From: Watersipora subatra
Lineage: Eukaryota > Bryozoa > Gymnolaemata > Cheilostomatida > Watersiporidae
DNA: 64,000 nucleotides
Assembly: GCF_963576615.1 (NCBI RefSeq)
Contig: NC_088717.1
Location: 31,289,213-31,353,212, forward strand
Reading direction: 5' to 3'
The translations under genes and the position numbers were made by a program. The notes below the pieces were generated by a model that saw only the letters and a program-made list of their open reading frames with translations, was not told where the DNA came from and did not search any database. This document shows positions 58,387-64,000 of the stretch, one piece after another. Each line of letters starts with the position of its first letter. Position 1 is the stretch's first letter.

Positions 58387-61300
58387 ATGGCAACAGTGTT
58401 ACCACATGTTCGCACACCGAACTCAGCCATGTCTAGAGTAGATCATAATGAGCATGCGCTGGCAAAATCTCCCACGGGATCTTCAAAAAGTCGACCAGGA
58501 ACAGCACTAACTGTCAAATCATTCAAGTTGAAAAATGCTAATAGAAAAGAGCAAGAGATTATGCTGAGACGTGAAAGGTTGCGAGATCAACAACCATTCT
58601 TGAGCAAAGCTGAAACAGCCGCGTAAGTTACTCTGTATTTTGAATATTTTGCCTTCCGATTATTAAAAATGTCATATGTTTGTTATAGATGTGGTAGCCT
58701 TTTTATTATTATGCTGTTATAAGTTGCAAACAAGGTAAAAATGACAATCAAATATAGGAAAGAGCATTTCATAATATTTAAGCATGTTCTTCCTTGATAT
58801 AAATGGTGGTTTTGAACACATGCAATATAATTATTAGTTTTCTGGCCTCTTTTAGTGCTCATCTAATTTCTTATTTTTGAATGAACTGTAATGTAGAACT
58901 AAACAAAATGTAGAAAATATTCTATTGAGGCTTACGCTTAAACTAGGTATAGCAAAGAGTTTTTGTATGTTATATAAAAAGCCATTTCCAATACCAGTGA
59001 AAACTCTCCAGAATGTGATGGGTGGCACAGAAGTAAACGACACAAGACTTTCCGATTAAGCAAAGATTTCTCTGATGCCATAATAATATTCAGTAAACAG
59101 AGTAGTGAGCTTGTCAACACTCATTTAATTTTAAACTGTTGAGGTTGTTTGTAGGTACCGTCACTCGTACAAACACAATTTGTGTCTTGACATGTTACAA
59201 GCTGGCTTTCATAGAACATTCAGTGAACTGCATGCGCTCATGCTGCGGCAATCAACAATGAGGGAGGCTGCCGGTCCAGACTCTGTTCTTTGGAACATTC
59301 CTCTTCTAGAGACAGAACATGATAAGCTCGACTCCATCAAGTTTTATTTGACAGAAGCAGAAGAGGCCATCAGGGAAGGTAAACGCTTCATATGAATTTG
59401 CATAAATGAAACATTCACCATTTTAATCCATCTAGTAGCTTGGTAGTTTCAGGATGAGCTTGAGCTGGGCTGATAGTCTTTTATCTGTATGATTGATTAT
59501 AAAACAGAGACTCGAGTTAAAATTACATGATGTGCTCTAAAACTAAATGTAATGCAGAACTCGCATTACAAGATTATGACTGTTTTTTTACCATTTCTGT
59601 TAATAAAACTACAAACTAATATTAGCATTACTACTACTAGCATTACTACTACTAACATTACTACTACTAGTATTACTACTACTAGCATTACTACTACTAG
59701 CATTACTTCTACTAGCATTACTACTACTAGCATTACTACTACTAGTGTTGCTACTACTAGCATTACTACTACTAGCATTACTACTACTAGTATTACTACT
59801 ACTAGTATTACTATTACTAGTATTACTACTACTAGCATTACTACTACTAGCATTACTACTACTAGCATTACTACTACTAGCATTACTACTACTAGTATTA
59901 CTACTACTAGTATTACTACTACTAGTATTACTACTACTAGCATTACTATTACTAGTATTACTACTACTAGCATTACTACTACTAGCATTACTACTACTAG
60001 CATTACTACTACTAGCATTACTACTACTAGCATTACTACTACTAGTATTACTACTACTAGCATTACTACTACTAGCATTACTACTACTAGCATTACTACT
60101 ACTAGCATCACTACTACTAGCATTACTACTACTAGCATTACTACTACTAGCATTACTACTACTAGCATTACTACTACTAGCATTACTACTACTAGTATTA
60201 CTACTACTAGCATTACTACTACTAGCATTACTACTACTAGCATTACTACTACTAGCATCACTACTACTAGCATTACTACTACTAGCATTACTACTACTAC
60301 TAGTATATTAAAATCAGTCTCATGACGTATATAAGAAGTAAACTAATCACTGCATCATTTCCTCAATGAGTTTAAACTGATTACAGCATTTTGTATGAAG
60401 TATATTGAGCGCTATTACGACTCGCCATTGCACTACAGAAATGAGGGAGAAGCTGACAATATCAACAAGTTCTCATGAGTAGTGTTTGTAGCACATCTAT
60501 CACCATATGTTAGCATTTGCCAAGGAGCTGGAAGTTTAATTATAACTTGATAATCTATGGTCACGTTTAGGTCCCTTGGTTCTGTGAGCCTCTTCATGCT
60601 GGTTTTTTAACCCTCTGAGGCCCACACACAAAAGCTTTGCTCTAAAAATTTTCAAACTTTTTGGATAGTCTCCAGATATATATATGAGGGTATTTCTAAT
60701 TTTTTTATTTTCCACAACGACCCTGACCTGAGATATTAAATGTTGCACTCACTTTTGCCTGACTTCTTTTGCCTGTTCTATCAAACTCTTCAGAGTCGGA
60801 AGACGCCACACCTCCTAATTCATCCTCTACCAAAAGGATGTTTCTCCGTCAATTGATCAGAGGTTGCTGTTTATGTGTAAGTGCTGTTGGCAGGGGATCT
60901 GAAGAGAGTCTACAAAAACAGGTTTGGACTCGCGTTGTACTTTCAAGGCAGGGGTGACAAATGGCTGTCAGACCACTTTTTTCAGACTTGCCTCGAGGTG
61001 AGCTCAGATGAGGAGGATGGTCAACAACGTCTTTGCGAGGCCTTGTGCTTTGTAGGTCTGGCTATGGAAGAAAATGGTTAGTATTAAATTGGCTGAACAT
61101 AAACCTTTTAATTATATAATTTAAGTTTTTTTTCTAGTGCAACACATAAAAGGCACGTCTTACGTTACTAGCTCATACTTCCTATAACTTCCTTTAACGC
61201 TTAACTGAGAAGATAGTCACGTCCCTTTTACAGAGTAATAGTTGTGATATGTGCTACAAAGTTTTGAATTTTAGCTCAATTTTTGCGTTTATTTGTTCTG

Positions 61301-63566
61301 AGCAATGAAATTTTTTTATTCCAATTTCTTTATTTGTAAATCTTATTTGTCAAGTCATAGATTATGGCAGATTATGCTTGTGAGAGCACAGACCTAGGAG
61401 TTTATGGCGTGCTTGTGAGAGCACAGAGCTAGGAGTTTATGGCATGCTTGTGAGAGCATAGACCTAGGAGTTTATGGCGTGTTTGTGAGAGCGTAGGCCT
61501 AGGAGTTTGTGGCATACTTGTGAGAGCATAGACCTAAGAGTTTATGGCATGCTTGTGAGAGCACAGAGCTAAGAGTTTATGGCATGCTTGTGAGAGCACA
61601 GACCTAGGAGTTTATGGCATGCTTGTGAGAGCATAGACCTAGGAGTTTATGGCATGCTTGTGAGAGCATAGACTTAGGAGTTTATGGCATGCTTGTGAGA
61701 GCACAGACCTAGGAGTTTATGGCATGTTTGTGAGAGCACAGACCTAGGAGTTTATGGCATGCTTGTGAGAGCATAGACCTAGGAGTTTATGGCATGCTTG
61801 TGAGAGCATAGACCTAGGAGTTTATGGCATGCTTGTGAGAGCACAGACCTAGGAGTTTGTGGCATGCTTGTGAGAGCATAGACCTAGGAGTTTATGGCAT
61901 GCTTGTGAGAGCACAGACCTAGGAGTTTGTGGCATGCTTGTGAGAGCATAGACCTAGGAGTTTATGGCATGCTTGTGAGAGCATAGACCTAGGAGTTTGT
62001 GGCACGCTTGTGAGAGCATAGACCTAGGAGTTTATGGCATGCTTGTGAGAGCATAGACCTAGGAGTTTGTGGCATGCTTGTGAGAGTACAGACCTAGGAG
62101 TTTATGGCATGCTTGTGAGAGCACAGAGCTAGGAGTTTATGGCATACTTGTGAGAGCATAGACCTAGGAGTTTATGGCATGCTTGTGAGAGCATAGACCT
62201 AGGAGTTTATGGCGTGCTTGTGAGAGCACAGAGCTAGGAGTTTATGGCATGCTTGTGAGAGCATAGACCTAGGAGTTTATGGCATGTTTGTGAGAGCATA
62301 GACCTCGGAGTTTGTGGCATACTTGTGAGAGCATAGACCTAGGAGTTTATGGCGTGCTTGTGAGAACACAGAGCTAGGAGTTTATGGCATGCTTGTGAGA
62401 GCATAGACCTAGGAGTTTATGGCGTGCTTGTGAGAGCATAGACCTAGGAGTTTATGGCATGCTTGTGAGAGCATAGACCTAGGAGTTTATGGCATGCTTG
62501 TGAGAGCATAGACCTAGGAGTTTATGGCATACTTGTGAGAGCATAGACCTAGGAGTTTATGGCGTGCTTGTGAGAGCACAGAGCTAGGAATTTATGGCAT
62601 GCTTGTGAGAGCATAGACCTAGGAGTTTATGGCATGTTTGTGAGAGCATAGACCTAGGAGTTTGTGGCATACTTGTGAGAGCATAGACCTAGGAGTTTAT
62701 GGCGTGCTTGTGAGAGCACAGAGCTAGGAGTTTATGGCATGCTTGTGAGAGCATAGACCTAGGAGTTTATGGCATGTTTGTGAGAGCATAGACCTAGGAG
62801 TTTGTGGCATACTTGTGAGAGCATAGATCTAGGAGTTTATGGCGTGCTTGTGAGAGCATAGACCTAGGAGTTTATGGCATGCTTGTGAGAGCACAGACCT
62901 AGGAGTTTATGGCATGCTTGTGAGAGCATAGACCTAGGAGTTTATGGCATGCTTGTGAGAGCACAGACCTAGGAGTTTGTGGCATGCTTGTGAGAGCATA
63001 GACCTAGGAGTTTATGGCATGCTTGTGAGAGCACAGACCTAGGAGTTTATGGCATGTTTGTGAGAGCATAGACCTAGGAGTTTATGGCATGCTTGTGAGA
63101 GCATAGACCTAGGAGTTTATGGCATGCTTGTGAGAGCATAGACCTAGGAGTTTATGGCATGTTTGTGAGAGCATAGACCTAGGAGTTTATGGCATGCTTG
63201 TGAGAGCACAGACCTAGGAGTTTGTGGCATGCTTGTGAGAGCACAGACCTAGGAGTTTATGGCATGCTTGTGAGAGCACAGCTAATAAAATTAAGCTAAC
63301 GCGAAGCAAGCTACCTGTGTCAAAAACCGTATTGTTTGTTGTTATTGCTTCAGGAGAGCTGTTTGACACTGCTGAGAGGTTTGAGGAGTACTACACTTTG
63401 TCGAAAGAGAAGAGTGACTGGCGTACAGAGACAGGAAAGGCTTACCATACAGATGCCTGTGACCACCTCACAAGAATATACACGAAAATCTCAGACTCGC
63501 TAGCTGCTGATGAGAAGGAGCTGAGAGTAGAATACCTCCTCAAAGCATACAACACAGCCAAAGAAG
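58387..63566 (+). CDS. TTC29: Tetratricopeptide repeat protein 29-like, 5' half
   Basis: Four coding exons lie in the window, all with GT-AG junctions and matching phases: 58387-58622, 59155-59378, 60894-61076 and 63354-63566 (285 codons plus one base). The gene continues past the right edge. The start MATVLPHV at 58387 follows a possible acceptor at 58300, which implies an upstream 5' UTR exon. Conserved segments across the junctions are AAYRHSYKHNLCLDMLQ, DKWLSDHFFQTCLEV, ELFDTAERFEEYYTL and YLLKAYNTAKEG. They match the region of vertebrate TTC29 leading into its TPR repeats; human TTC29 has about 475 residues. TTC29 is an axonemal/ciliary protein needed for normal sperm flagella, so expression in ciliated cells is expected. 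The N-terminal 70 residues are basic and poorly conserved. Introns 2 and 3 are filled by minisatellites. Confidence 0.92.
59620..60302. repeat. 15-bp minisatellite in TTC29 intron 2
   Basis: About 45 units of AGCATTACTACTACT, with AGTATT, AGCATC and ATTACTATT variants. Six frames are open over most of its length, producing spurious low-complexity ORFs (SITTT and LVVVM repeats). Confidence 0.95.
61376..63282. repeat. 35-bp minisatellite in TTC29 intron 3
   Basis: About 54 units of GCTTGTGAGAGCATAGACCT + AGGAGTTTATGGCAT. Recurring variants are CACAGA/CATAGA, AGAGCT/AGACCT, TTTGTGG/TTTATGG and GCGTG/GCATG. The array ends only about 70 bp before the exon 4 acceptor. Every unit carries a TTGTGAGAG donor-like phrase. 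Confidence 0.95.
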
Positions 63567-64000
63567 GTGGGTGAATTCATACGGATTTGTACCTAAAAGC
63601 AAATCGGTAAACATGGAAAATTTTGACAAATGTATGAAATTTGCCTATAGTTGTTTAAACCATTTAAAATTAAAAGAAATATTGTGTAATGTAAATGTGC
63701 AAACACACTAGGCGGTTTTATCGCGTGCGCCATGAGGCGAGCGGAGATATCGCACTTCAGCGATTCACTAACAAACAATAAGGCGGGCATGCTCACAAAC
63801 ATCCAATAAAGTTCCGTATCATTAGTTTTTTTGGAGTTTTTAATAGATTTAAGTCAATATGGCGCCTTCTAGGCAACGCCGTAAACAACTTCCGCTTTTT
63901 TTATTAGGCCTCTTTCATTTTCACGGATTGTACACTACAAGAAGACAAAAGGAAAAAGCGGTTCTTGTATTTTTAACAGTAGTATTTTATGATTTTTGTA
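63567..64000 (+). other. Start of TTC29 intron 4
   Basis: Begins with GTGGGT at 63567. The visible 434 bp contain no recognisable exon. Confidence 0.6.

Noticed and set aside
59552-60325. SITTT and LVVVM repeat ORFs
   Set aside because: 15-bp low-complexity array inside TTC29 intron 2.
61376-63282. Possible CRISPR-like array
   Set aside because: Units are contiguous with no unique spacers, the context is a eukaryotic intron, and no cas genes exist.

Overview
The window is eukaryotic and animal. It is AT-rich, its genes have GT-AG introns, and it carries three recognisable metazoan host genes in a sea of decayed transposons and tandem repeats. A ciliary gene (TTC29), a U-box ligase gene (UBOX5/RNF37) and a THAP-domain gene, together with hAT, mariner, Tc1, Ty3/gypsy, MULE/FLYWCH and Helitron-type relics, fit an aquatic invertebrate with motile cilia. 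A lophotrochozoan such as a bryozoan or mollusc is my guess; the sequence does not settle the species. Nothing here is bacterial or viral in layout, and there are no operons, CRISPR arrays or rRNA genes.

Layout. 1-5.2 kb: an interspersed repeat interrupted by a 1.26-kb BED-finger hAT element with a perfect 8-bp target duplication, then a ruined LTR retrotransposon. 6.0-9.2 kb: UBOX5-like gene, + strand, three coding exons whose introns hold a 13-bp and a 20-bp minisatellite. 9.2-13 kb: further arrays, a dispersed repeat and a tRNA-like SINE head. 13.1-18.5 kb: THAP-domain gene, - strand, at least four coding exons, with 15-, 24- and 33-bp arrays in its introns. 18.5-57.7 kb: no intact host gene recognised; mostly transposons. 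They are two 2.8-2.9-kb hAT elements, a 5.3-kb Ty3/gypsy element with both LTRs and a 5-bp duplication, mariner, Tc1, a triply nested hAT/MITE/TIR composite, a FLYWCH/MULE relic, an ATSHGK-type repeat ORF and a Helitron-associated N-terminal fragment. 57.8-64 kb: 5' half of TTC29, + strand, four coding exons in the window, with a 21-bp array just upstream and 15- and 35-bp arrays in introns. The gene runs off the right edge.

Two themes stand out. Large minisatellites lie almost entirely in or beside the host genes, while transposons fill the gene-poor middle. Several insertions can be placed precisely: removing a TA-flanked 811-bp insert restores one LTR to exactly the 207-bp length of its partner, and two different TA-target elements sit a few bases apart inside a hAT element. 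I found no convincing new functional system. The most provocative signal is a 24-bp array in a THAP-gene intron that repeats an AP-1/NF-E2-like core about 22 times.
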